NCBI GenBank assembly: GCA_036557885.1
Contig: DATBGS010000139.1
Location: forward strand, 1-49,197
Reading direction: 5' to 3'
Length of the DNA: 49,197 nucleotides
From: DATBGS01 sp036557885
GTDB taxonomy: Bacteria; Chloroflexota; Ktedonobacteria; Ktedonobacterales; DATBGS01
This document shows positions 40,924-48,166 of this stretch, one piece after another; within the stretch, counting starts at the first letter, position 1, and each line of letters opens with the position of its first letter. Under the pieces are notes generated by a model that worked only from the letters and a program-made list of their open reading frames with translations, did not search any database and was not told where the DNA came from. The translations under genes and the position numbers were made by a program.

Positions 40924-41095
40924 GGGAGCCTCCTGGTGCAGGCACGAGTAGAGAGCAGGCACGAGGGTGGGGTGCATCCCCCTTGCCGCAGCTTTCTCTG
41001 GCACAGGGCAAGCTGCCGATTGCTTTCTTGCTTCTTTGCTGAAACCCCAGCAGAAAGCATGCCAATTTCCGAGAGGGACAAGCCGGTGCATGCAA

Positions 41096-42487
41096 TTAAA
41101 ACGCCGCGTTGCCGGGCGTGCGCGGAAAGCCGATCACGTCGCGGATGTTCTTCATGCCCGTCACAAACATCAGCATGCGCTCAAAGCCCAGGCCAAAGCC
41201 GGAATGCGGCGCGGTGCCATACTTGCGCAGTTCCAGGTACCACCAGTATGGCTCCAGGCCCATGCCCATCTCCTGAATGCGCCGCCGTAACACGTCTTCG
41301 CGCTCCTCGCGCTGGCTGCCGCCGATAATCTCGCCAATGCGCGGCACCAGCACATCCATTGCGCGCACCGTCTGGCCGTCCTCGTTTTCGCGCATGTAAA
41401 ACGCTTTGATCTTCTTGGGATAATCTGTGACGACGATGGGCTGCTTAAATAGCTGCTCGGTCAGGTAGCGCTCGTGCTCGGTTTGCAGGTCCATACCCCA
41501 GTGCACCGGATACTGGAAGCGCTCGCCAGATTGTTCCAGCCGCCTCACTGCCTCGGTATAGGGCACATACTCAAAGGGCGACTCCAGCACATGCGTCAGC
41601 GCCTTGATTAGCCCCGGCTCGATGCGCTGGTCGAAAAACTCCAGATCATCGGCGCAGTGCTTCATGACATACCTGATCTGATACTTGATGAAATCCTCGG
41701 CCAGTTCGCGGTTATCGTCCAGATCGTAAAAGGCCATCTCCGGCTCAATCATCCAGAACTCGGAGGCATGCCGCGCCGTGTTGGATTCTTCAGCGCGGAA
41801 CGTCGGCGCGAAGGTATACACCTGGCTGAAGGCCAGCGCCATAATCTCCGCCTCAAGCTGGCCGCTCACCGTCAGATACGCCGGACTGCCAAAGAAGTCC
41901 TGGCTGTAGTCAATCTTGCCCTCTGGGGTGCGCGGCAGGTTCATCAGGTCCAGCGCCGTCACGCCAAACATCGCGCCCGCGCCCTCGGCATCAGACGCGG
42001 TAATCACGGGCGCCTGGATATACAGAAAATTGCGCTCCTGAAAGAAGGAATGAACGGCGAAGGCCAGCGCGTTGCGCACGCGAAAGACCGCGCCAAACGT
42101 GTTGGTGCGCGGGCGCAAATGCGCGATCTCGCGCAGGTACTCCAGCGAGTGCCCCTTCTTTTGCAGCGGATAGGTGGCCGCTGGCGCCGTGCCCCAGATG
42201 TGCATCTCCTTAGCACGCAGTTCTACGGGCTGGCCCGCCGCCGGGGACGCCACCAACCCGCCCGTCACCTGAATGCAGCTTCCGGTGGTCAGTTGGGCGT
42301 CGGTTTCTGGCGAGAGCGTCCCGCCTTCGATGACGACCTGAAGATTCTTAAAGCTGGACCCATCGTTGAGTTCCACAAAGGAGAGCGCCTTGGATTGGCG
42401 GCGCGTGCGCACCCAGCCGTTGACGGTGATAGTGCCGCCCGGAGACGCGGCCAGCGCCTCGCGGACTGAAAGACTCCCTTTCCTCAT
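41096..42487 (-). CDS. asnS: Asparaginyl-tRNA synthetase
   Basis: 463 residues. An N-terminal OB-fold anticodon-binding domain (about 15-115, 'GWVRTRRQSKALSFVELNDGS') is followed by the class II catalytic core. Motif 2 is at 'FRAEESNTARHASEFWMIEPEMAF' (broken here as a long run), and motif 3 at the C-terminus is 'GFGLGFERMLMFV'. The 'GSPAYLTVSGQLEAE' and 'RNTARH'-type sequences fit AsnRS rather than AspRS. It charges tRNA-Asn with asparagine. ATG 42487 has GAGG at good spacing. ATG 42553 is in frame and adds a basic, Pro/Ala-rich tail, so both are possible. No T-box leader is present. Confidence 0.93.
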   Translation of the reverse strand: MRKGSLSVREALAASPGGTITVNGWVRTRRQSKALSFVELNDGSSFKNLQVVIEGGTLSPETDAQLTTGSCIQVTGGLVASPAAGQPVELRAKEMHIWGTAPAATYPLQKKGHSLEYLREIAHLRPRTNTFGAVFRVRNALAFAVHSFFQERNFLYIQAPVITASDAEGAGAMFGVTALDLMNLPRTPEGKIDYSQDFFGSPAYLTVSGQLEAEIMALAFSQVYTFAPTFRAEESNTARHASEFWMIEPEMAFYDLDDNRELAEDFIKYQIRYVMKHCADDLEFFDQRIEPGLIKALTHVLESPFEYVPYTEAVRRLEQSGERFQYPVHWGMDLQTEHERYLTEQLFKQPIVVTDYPKKIKAFYMRENEDGQTVRAMDVLVPRIGEIIGGSQREEREDVLRRRIQEMGMGLEPYWWYLELRKYGTAPHSGFGLGFERMLMFVTGMKNIRDVIGFPRTPGNAAF

Positions 42488-42570
42488 AGCTTCCTCGATC
42501 TTTGCGGTTGCTTGCGCGTGTGGGGGCGTGCGCCGTTGCCTGCTCCCGCTCATTTTTGCCTAGATACAAC

Positions 42571-42579
42571 ATTATAGCA
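42571..42579 (-). promoter_or_regulatory. Extended -10 promoter of asnS
   Basis: Minus strand TGCTATAAT, a full extended -10 (42579-42571). No good -35. Transcription would start near 42564, about 77 nt before ATG 42487. Confidence 0.6.
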
Positions 42580-42605
42580 CCGTCCGGCCAGGGCACTCTG
42601 CCAGG

Positions 42606-42983
42606 TTAGAGTGCAGGTGGTTTCTTTTTTTGCTTCTTGCGCTTGAAATCATCAATCATTAAACAGGAGAGAAGAGCTAGTAAGAAAAGAGGCGTACCCA
42701 CGAGGGCGATAAATACTGCTTGCCAGAATGGGGGAGGGCTGGACCCGCTGATCTTAGTTATCGAAACAAATAACAGGGTGAGATATAAAAGGCCGCTTGC
42801 CAGGATAATGCTCCCCCATTTGATCATGCCCTTTCGCCTTAGGCGGCGCTGCTCCTGCGCGTGCTCCAATTCAAACTGTTCAAGCGCATGCTCCACCTCC
42901 AACTGATCAAGTAATTCCTTCAAGCGGGCGTTTTCGGCGCGCAAGGCAGCCAGTTCCTCTTCTTCCGGCACCTCTTGCTGCAT
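42606..42983 (-). CDS. Small coiled-coil, two-TM hypothetical protein
   Basis: 125 residues. Residues 7-48 are a coiled coil ('EEELAALRAENARLKELLDQ'), then two TM helices (about 54-75 and 86-108) and a very basic tail ('KRKKQKKK'). Family unknown. The N-terminal heptads resemble those of 44839-45468 ('EDELAALRVENAQLKAMLDQ'), so the two share an oligomerisation module. AGGAGG precedes the ATG. Transcribed in the same direction as asnS, upstream of its promoter. Confidence 0.65.
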   Translation of the reverse strand: MQQEVPEEEELAALRAENARLKELLDQLEVEHALEQFELEHAQEQRRLRRKGMIKWGSIILASGLLYLTLLFVSITKISGSSPPPFWQAVFIALVGTPLFLLALLSCLMIDDFKRKKQKKKPPAL

Positions 42984-43055
42984 AGCTTCATCCTCCTGAT
43001 AGGCTGTAGAAATAAGCTCCTTTGCCTCTATTTTACCCTGCCAGAAAGATGATGT

Positions 43056-43075
43056 AAGCCCGCGCAGGCGGGCTT
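43056..43075. terminator. Hairpin between GH30 gene and the coiled-coil gene
   Basis: AAGCCCGC (43056-43063), loop GCAG, GCGGGCTT (43068-43075). Short T-run only on the plus strand. A weak terminator for the GH30 transcript is possible. Confidence 0.4.
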
Positions 43076-43122
43076 TGCGGCGCTAGCCTCTAGGGGCGCG
43101 CTTTAGACGCGAGGATGGGTAG

Positions 43123-44760
43123 CTAATCGCCCGCCCATTGCAGTGTGACTACTGCCCCCGCCAGAAGCGTTTCCTGAAACGAGTGTTTGTTCCAGAGCAC
43201 CTTGAAGGTCTGGGCGGCTGTCGTCGTGTTGTGGGCAAGCAGCACAATGGAGCCGTTGGGGTTGAGGAAGGCCACATTCTTCACGCCTTGCTGCTCCAGC
43301 GAAGAGGAAAAGATACGATACGCCCCCGGCAGCACAAACTTGCTCGCGTGCCCCAGCATATAAAATTCGGGGTTATAGGTAATCTTCCCGGTTGGCTGTC
43401 CATCCGGCCCCGTTTCTACCGTAATCAGCGGCGTGCAGGGGCAGCCCTTGTCGCCCTGTGGCCGGGGGCCGCGATGCTGATTTTCCGCGATATTCCACAT
43501 TACAATTGAGCGCGCCCCGTCGCGGGTACCGTCAATCACCAGATCAATCGGCGCCAGCGGATTCTCTGGGCGCACGGCGTAGACGCTGGAGGCCGGGTTG
43601 GGCGCGCACTCCGTCTCATACAAATCGCCAATGATCTGATCGGGCGTGGGCAGCGGCATCAGATCGTTGGGTGCGCCGTAGCAATGCACCGACGTTCCCG
43701 TAATGAAGTAGTCGCTGGCGGGGATGCCCCGAAACGCCTCCAAAAACGCCTGATAGGGATACGAGGGGTTGTTGTGGTCGTAATTCCAATCGTACACCAG
43801 GATGCCAGGGTGCAGATGCGCCTGCTGAAGCGCGGGCACCAGCGCGTGCTCCAGAAAATCAATCTGCTCAGCGGGGCGAAAGTTCATGCCAGGGTTATGC
43901 ACCAGATACGCGCCCGGCTCATTCTGTATCGTCAGCAGCGTGACGGGGACGCCTGCCGCCTGATATGCCTGGAGAACCTTCACAAAATACTGGGCATAAC
44001 TCTGATAGACAGGCGTGCCGTTCACGCTGTCCTTGCGCAGCGTGCCGCCATCGCTGTTGTTTTCGCCCACCAGCGCGCCCGTCGTTTTCATCCACGCCGG
44101 AGCCGACCAGGGCGAACCCATCACCGTAATCTGCGGATTCAGGCGCAGCGCCTCTTGCAGCAGCGGCAGCGCCAGGTCTTTGCTCAGTGAAAAGCACAAC
44201 AGCGCGGGGTCGCTGGTCATATGCGGCATGGGGCAGGCGCTGGAAGGCACATCGTCATACGTCCAGTAGGGCTGCGCGCTAAAATCGGATGAGCCGATGG
44301 GCTGGCGTAAAAAGCTCAGGCCAATGCCCTGCGCCGGGTCAAAGACGGCGCGCATGATGGTGGCCTGGTTCTCTGGGGTACTGTGCGCGATGAGATAGGC
44401 CGAGGTATCCGTCAGCGAGGCACCAAACCCGACGATTTGCTGGTAGCGCGTGGCGCTGTCCACGCACAAGACCAGCGCGGCGCAGGCGCCGCTGTCGGGC
44501 TGAAACGCAATGCCGGGCTGATTGGCGAGCAAGAACTGTTTATCGGGGGTCGTCAGCCAGACGCTGACTGGCCCATCGCTCGCCGCCGTGCCCCCTCTTG
44601 TGGGGGTGCTGGTGCTGAAAGGAGGCGATGCCTGGCTGATGACTTGCCGGGGGGTTGGGTCGGCGCACGAAACAAAGAGCAGGGCAGAAAGCAACACGCT
44701 GGCGAGAAGACGCGCATTCATCCTTCGCCTGCGCAACCTTCCCTGTTCTACATCTTTCAT
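43123..44760 (-). CDS. Glycoside hydrolase family 30-like lipoprotein (glucosylceramidase-type)
   Basis: 545 residues. The N-terminus is basic and hydrophobic and ends in an 'LFVSC' lipobox near residue 31, so the enzyme should be lipid-anchored outside. The core is a GH30 (beta/alpha)8 barrel: 'QQIVGFGASLTDTSAYLI', 'MGSPWSAPAWMKT', acid/base Glu281 in 'TIQNEPGAYL' and nucleophile Glu384 in 'LYETECAPN'. A C-terminal beta domain ends the protein ('NPNGSIVLLAHN'). The family cleaves beta-linked glucose, xylose or fucose from glycolipids or polysaccharides; the substrate is not fixed by sequence. The promoter -10 sits 6 nt before the ATG (leaderless). Confidence 0.88.
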   Translation of the reverse strand: MKDVEQGRLRRRRMNARLLASVLLSALLFVSCADPTPRQVISQASPPFSTSTPTRGGTAASDGPVSVWLTTPDKQFLLANQPGIAFQPDSGACAALVLCVDSATRYQQIVGFGASLTDTSAYLIAHSTPENQATIMRAVFDPAQGIGLSFLRQPIGSSDFSAQPYWTYDDVPSSACPMPHMTSDPALLCFSLSKDLALPLLQEALRLNPQITVMGSPWSAPAWMKTTGALVGENNSDGGTLRKDSVNGTPVYQSYAQYFVKVLQAYQAAGVPVTLLTIQNEPGAYLVHNPGMNFRPAEQIDFLEHALVPALQQAHLHPGILVYDWNYDHNNPSYPYQAFLEAFRGIPASDYFITGTSVHCYGAPNDLMPLPTPDQIIGDLYETECAPNPASSVYAVRPENPLAPIDLVIDGTRDGARSIVMWNIAENQHRGPRPQGDKGCPCTPLITVETGPDGQPTGKITYNPEFYMLGHASKFVLPGAYRIFSSSLEQQGVKNVAFLNPNGSIVLLAHNTTTAAQTFKVLWNKHSFQETLLAGAVVTLQWAGD

Positions 44761-44766
44761 GCGCCA

Positions 44767-44775
44767 AGTATAGCA
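44767..44775 (-). promoter_or_regulatory. Extended -10 promoter of the GH30 gene (leaderless)
   Basis: Minus strand TGCTATACT (44775-44767), then 6 nt to ATG 44760. A TTGACA lies 7 nt before the -10, too close for a normal -35. Confidence 0.6.
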
Positions 44776-44838
44776 GAGTTGTCAAGGGGTCGCTCTGCGG
44801 GCCGCCAGAAGCGAACATCACGTTTCAGGTGAGAGGAA

Positions 44839-45468
44839 TCATTCCTCTGGCTCCAGTTTTTGTGTGATGGGCGCGCGCAGCGGGCGCGTAATGCGCGGGC
44901 GTTCGTGGGCCTTTTTGGGCGCGGCGACCTTGGCGGCTTTTGCCCGCTCGCGTTCCTGCAAGCGCGCGATACGCGCGTCCTCTTTCTGCTGCGCGCGGGC
45001 CAGCCGCGCCAGTTCTCGCTGGCGCTTACGTTCCAGGCGCTCTTGTTCTTGCTGGTTGGCGCGCGCGGCTTCCTTCCGCCTTGCCCTGATCTTGAAGATG
45101 GTAAAAACGATACTTGGAAGAAAGAATAGAGACAAGGCTACCCAGAGCCACCCTTCCCATTGGGAAGAAATGCCCAGACTTGTCCCCAGGTACAACAGGG
45201 CTAATGTGCCACATATAGCAAGCAGGACGCCTAAGACAAGCAAAGCAGTAACCCTGGTTTGTATGTCTGAGATGCTCATCACCTTCTTGCGCGGCTTCCT
45301 GGGGCGTTTGGGGTGTTCTGGGGCAGGCGGCGTCTCCTCCGCCTCGGTGGGCGCGGGCTGGGGCAGGCGCTCTTGCTGCGCGGCCTCTTGTTGATCGAGC
45401 ATGGCTTTGAGCTGCGCGTTTTCGACGCGCAGCGCGGCCAGTTCATCTTCTCGCTTCTTCCTTGCCAT
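44839..45468 (-). CDS. Coiled-coil, two-TM basic hypothetical protein
   Basis: 209 residues. An N-terminal coiled coil (about 5-35, 'EDELAALRVENAQLKAMLDQ') is followed by a Pro/Glu-rich linker, two TM helices (about 72-94 and 104-125) and a long, highly basic cytoplasmic helix (about 128-190) rich in Arg/Lys/Gln/Ala ('ERLERKRQRELARLARAQQK'). A nucleic-acid or acidic-lipid contact by the tail is possible. Family unknown. It shares its N-terminal heptads with 42606-42983. The ATG has TACCAT 6 nt upstream and no clear ribosome site. Confidence 0.65.
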   Translation of the reverse strand: MARKKREDELAALRVENAQLKAMLDQQEAAQQERLPQPAPTEAEETPPAPEHPKRPRKPRKKVMSISDIQTRVTALLVLGVLLAICGTLALLYLGTSLGISSQWEGWLWVALSLFFLPSIVFTIFKIRARRKEAARANQQEQERLERKRQRELARLARAQQKEDARIARLQERERAKAAKVAAPKKAHERPRITRPLRAPITQKLEPEE

Positions 45469-45579
45469 GCTTGTATGGTAACAGATGAGTCAAGCGGTTC
45501 GCGCTGGCAACGTCTTGCGCTGGATGATAGGATGGGCGCAGGCAACACTATTCTCGCAAAGTGAATCGGAGGAACCCGC

Positions 45580-46521
45580 ATGCCCGTTGACCCGCAAGTG
45601 CAAGCATACCTCGATCAGATGGCCTCGCTTAACGCGCCCCCCATCCACACGCTGACCCCGGAGATGGTGCGCGAGGGCATCAGAATGCAACTGGAGATGT
45701 TTAGTTCGGACGAGCCTATCGCCCATATTGAGAACCGGACCATTCCTGGCCCGGCAGGGCAGATTCCGGTGCGCGTCTACACGCCTTCGGGGAGCGGCCC
45801 CTTCCCGGTGCTGGTCTTCTTTCACGGCGGCGGCTGGGTCATCTGCAACCTGGACACCCACGACGGCTTCTGCCGCAGCCTGGCAAACGGGACCGGCTGT
45901 GTCGTCGTCTCGGTGGATTACCGCCTGGCGCCAGAACACAAATTCCCAGCCGCGCCCGAAGATTGCTACGCCGCGACAGAGTGGGTTGCCAGCCACGCGG
46001 CAGAGGTCAACGGCGACGCCAGCCGTATTGCCGTTGGCGGCGACAGCGCGGGCGGGAATCTTGCGTCGGTGGTGTCGCAGATGGCGCGCGACAAGGGTGG
46101 GCCTGCGCTGGTCTTCCAGTTGCTGGTCTATCCCGGCACTGATTTCCAGATGAAATCGGCCTCCATCGAGGAAAATGCCGAAGGCTATTTCCTGACCAAA
46201 GCTGACATGCTCTGGTTCCGGGACCATTATCTCAACAGCGACGCTGACAAAGACAGCCCGCTTGCATCGCCTATGCGCGCCGCCAGCCTGAAGGGTCTGC
46301 CCCCGGCGCTCGTCATCACCGCGCAGTACGACCCGCTGCGCGATGAAGGCGAAGCCTACGGCCACAAGCTCCAGGAGGCAGGCGTCCCCGTCAAGATCAG
46401 CCGCTACGATGGCATGATTCACGGCTTCGTCAGCATGGGCGCGGTTTTCGATGGCGGCAAACGCGCCACCGAGGAATGCTGCCAGGCGCTGCTGGCGGCC
46501 TTCAAGCTAGCAGGCGGTTAA
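45580..46521 (+). CDS. Alpha/beta hydrolase, hormone-sensitive-lipase family esterase
   Basis: 313 residues with all HSL-family marks: the oxyanion motif 'FHGGGW' (residues 81-86), nucleophile Ser156 in 'GGDSAGGN', Asp251 in 'AQYDPLRDEGEAY' and His281 in 'MIHGF'. Length and residue spacing are almost those of known thermophilic carboxylesterases of this family. It hydrolyses short to medium acyl esters in the cytoplasm. GGAGGAA precedes the ATG. The stop codon lies in a GCGGTTAAAACCGC palindrome, followed at once by the cruciform repeat at 46530-46636. Confidence 0.92.
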   Translation: MPVDPQVQAYLDQMASLNAPPIHTLTPEMVREGIRMQLEMFSSDEPIAHIENRTIPGPAGQIPVRVYTPSGSGPFPVLVFFHGGGWVICNLDTHDGFCRSLANGTGCVVVSVDYRLAPEHKFPAAPEDCYAATEWVASHAAEVNGDASRIAVGGDSAGGNLASVVSQMARDKGGPALVFQLLVYPGTDFQMKSASIEENAEGYFLTKADMLWFRDHYLNSDADKDSPLASPMRAASLKGLPPALVITAQYDPLRDEGEAYGHKLQEAGVPVKISRYDGMIHGFVSMGAVFDGGKRATEECCQALLAAFKLAGG

Positions 46522-46529
46522 AACCGCGC

Positions 46530-46636
46530 CTAAGGGCCTACGGCCACGAAGTCCGCCTTCGCGGACCAGGACGAACGCTGGCTCGCCTGGGGTGGGGGAG
46601 TCCCTGAAGAGGGACTTGGTGGCCGCAGGCCCTTAG
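46530..46636. repeat. 107-bp inverted repeat with internal hairpins (cruciform-type element)
   Basis: Outer arms 46530-46547 and 46619-46636 are 18 bp with one mismatch (CTAAGGGCC... and ...GGCCCTTAG). Inside are perfect hairpins GTCCGC-CTTC-GCGGAC (46551-46566) and AGTCCCT-GAAG-AGGGACT (46599-46616), and a weaker CCAGG/CCTGG pair (46566-46590). Its right end supplies the stop codon of the minus-strand gene at 46633. Confidence 0.8.
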
Positions 46637-46980
46637 CCGCGATCTTTAGTCGCCAGCCTGCGTGGCTCAGCCTGACGCCGCAGCCGGAACAGCAGATATT
46701 CCAGCGCCAGCAGCGCGGCGACAGCAGCCACCGCGCCCAGCGACCACCAGCTTAGCCCTTCGGTCTGGACAATGCCCACCGCGAAAATGAGCGCCAGAAA
46801 GAGCGCGATGGACCCAAAAAGCAGGCCAACCAACAGCCAGTTCTCGCGCCGGGGGCGCAAGATCAGCCCCCAGAAAAATCTGGAAAGCGGCTGGATTTGC
46901 CAGGGATACCGCTGGGGAATGTATGACTGGCCCAGCCTGGGAGGGGCGTCGGGGTCGTTATTTCGATGCTGTTCGGACAT
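46633..46980 (-). CDS. Small two-TM hypothetical membrane protein
   Basis: 115 residues. A hydrophilic N-terminus ('DPDAPPRLGQSYIPQRYPWQ') leads to two TM helices (about 49-70 and 77-97) and a short basic tail. I do not recognise the family. ATG 46980 is chosen because AGAGG lies ten nt upstream; the in-frame ATG 46989 abuts it. The last codons and stop fall in the arm of the 46530-46636 repeat, so the C-terminus may have been altered by the repeat. Convergent with the esterase gene. Confidence 0.6.
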   Translation of the reverse strand: MSEQHRNNDPDAPPRLGQSYIPQRYPWQIQPLSRFFWGLILRPRRENWLLVGLLFGSIALFLALIFAVGIVQTEGLSWWSLGAVAAVAALLALEYLLFRLRRQAEPRRLATKDRG

Positions 46981-47225
46981 GGCGGGCATACCTCTTTCTT
47001 TCGCTTGAACTGCCCAGCATACCATCCTCATCTCCTATTGAATCTACGCATGCGCCCGCTCTCTGGTTCCTCTGGGGATGTGCCATAGCTCACACCGCCA
47101 GGGTATACCTCCTCACGTTGCGAGTAGCTGCTTGTTGGGAAGAATTACTGCTTTTGTGGGCGGCTCTATGCTATGCTAGAAGCACAGCGTTATTTTTCAT
47201 GTAAGACATCCAAAGCGAGGCAGTG

Positions 47226-48092
47226 ATGACTCTGGCATCTGCTCCCCAGGAAACATACATCAGCACCAACGGCATCCGCCTGCACGCCATGATGCAGGGC
47301 GAACACGGGCCGCTGGTGGTCCTGCTGCATGGCTTTCCCGAATGCTGGTATTCGTGGCGGCACTACCTCCCGTTTCTGGCGGAGCATGGGTATCGCGCCG
47401 TCGCGCCCGATCTGCGCGGCTATAACCTGAGCGACAAGCCCAAAGGCATCATCAACTACCAGACGCCCATCCTGGCACGCGATGTCTACGAGTTGATACA
47501 CGCGCTGGGCGAAGAACGGGCGATTGTTGTGGGACACGATTGGGGCGGCGCCATTGCCTGGAACGTCGCCATGTATTATCCCCAGGCGGTAGAAAAGCTG
47601 GCCGTCTGCAATTTGCCGCATCCCGCCAAATTTGCCGAAGGCATCCGTACCTGGCGCCAACTGCGCAAAAGTTGGTATATCTTTACCTTTCAACTTCCCT
47701 GGCTGCCCGAATATCTGATGCAGCGCGATCTGTACGGCACTCTGGAGCGAGTAATGCGCGGCGCTGCTGCGCGCAAAGACGCCATTAGCGATGACGACCT
47801 GCGCGTCTACGCCGAAGCGCTCGGCCAGCCCGGAGCGCTGACGGCCACCCTCAATTACTATCGCGCTGTTGTTCGCTGGGGCTGGCGCGTGCCTTCGCAG
47901 CCCATCAACGCGCCCACGCAAATCATCTGGGGCGAAGAAGACATCGTGCTGGGCAAAGAACTCACCTATGGTACTGAAAAATATGTGCCTGATCTGCGCA
48001 TCCACTACATCCCCAACTGCGGCCATTGGGTGCAGCAGGAAGCGCAGCAAGAAGTACAAGAGGTTCTGCTGGAGTTTCTTGGCCGCTCGTAG
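47226..48092 (+). CDS. Alpha/beta hydrolase, epoxide-hydrolase-like
   Basis: 288 residues. The oxyanion motif 'HGFPECWYSWR' (residues 35-45), nucleophile Asp105 in 'VGHDWGG', acid Asp239 in 'WGEEDIVLG' and His267 in 'NCGHWVQQE' fit the epoxide hydrolase group of alpha/beta hydrolases. The Asp nucleophile sets it apart from esterases; haloalkane dehalogenase is the main alternative. GAGG lies five nt before ATG 47226. The gene ends inside a dispersed palindrome that provides its stop codon (48090-48092). Confidence 0.88.
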   Translation: MTLASAPQETYISTNGIRLHAMMQGEHGPLVVLLHGFPECWYSWRHYLPFLAEHGYRAVAPDLRGYNLSDKPKGIINYQTPILARDVYELIHALGEERAIVVGHDWGGAIAWNVAMYYPQAVEKLAVCNLPHPAKFAEGIRTWRQLRKSWYIFTFQLPWLPEYLMQRDLYGTLERVMRGAAARKDAISDDDLRVYAEALGQPGALTATLNYYRAVVRWGWRVPSQPINAPTQIIWGEEDIVLGKELTYGTEKYVPDLRIHYIPNCGHWVQQEAQQEVQEVLLEFLGRS

Positions 48093-48120
48093 CCCCGGCG
48101 TCCCTGCCGGGGCTACGAGC
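48085..48120. repeat. Dispersed palindromic repeat, short form, over a stop codon
   Basis: Perfect 15-bp arms GCTCGTAGCCCCGGC (48085-48099) and GCCGGGGCTACGAGC (48106-48120) with loop GTCCCT. The TAG inside the first arm ends the epoxide-hydrolase-like gene. It may act as its terminator. Confidence 0.82.
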
Positions 48121-48166
48121 AATACCGCACAAAAGAAACGTGAACTTTCTAAAGGAGGTTGAGTGA

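Noticed and set aside
42488..42605. T-box leader upstream of asnS
   Set aside because: The gap is too short, and neither the T-box consensus nor a terminator/antiterminator pair is present.
45490..46422. 310-codon minus-strand ORF opposite the HSL esterase
   Set aside because: Shadow of a gene with a complete catalytic triad.
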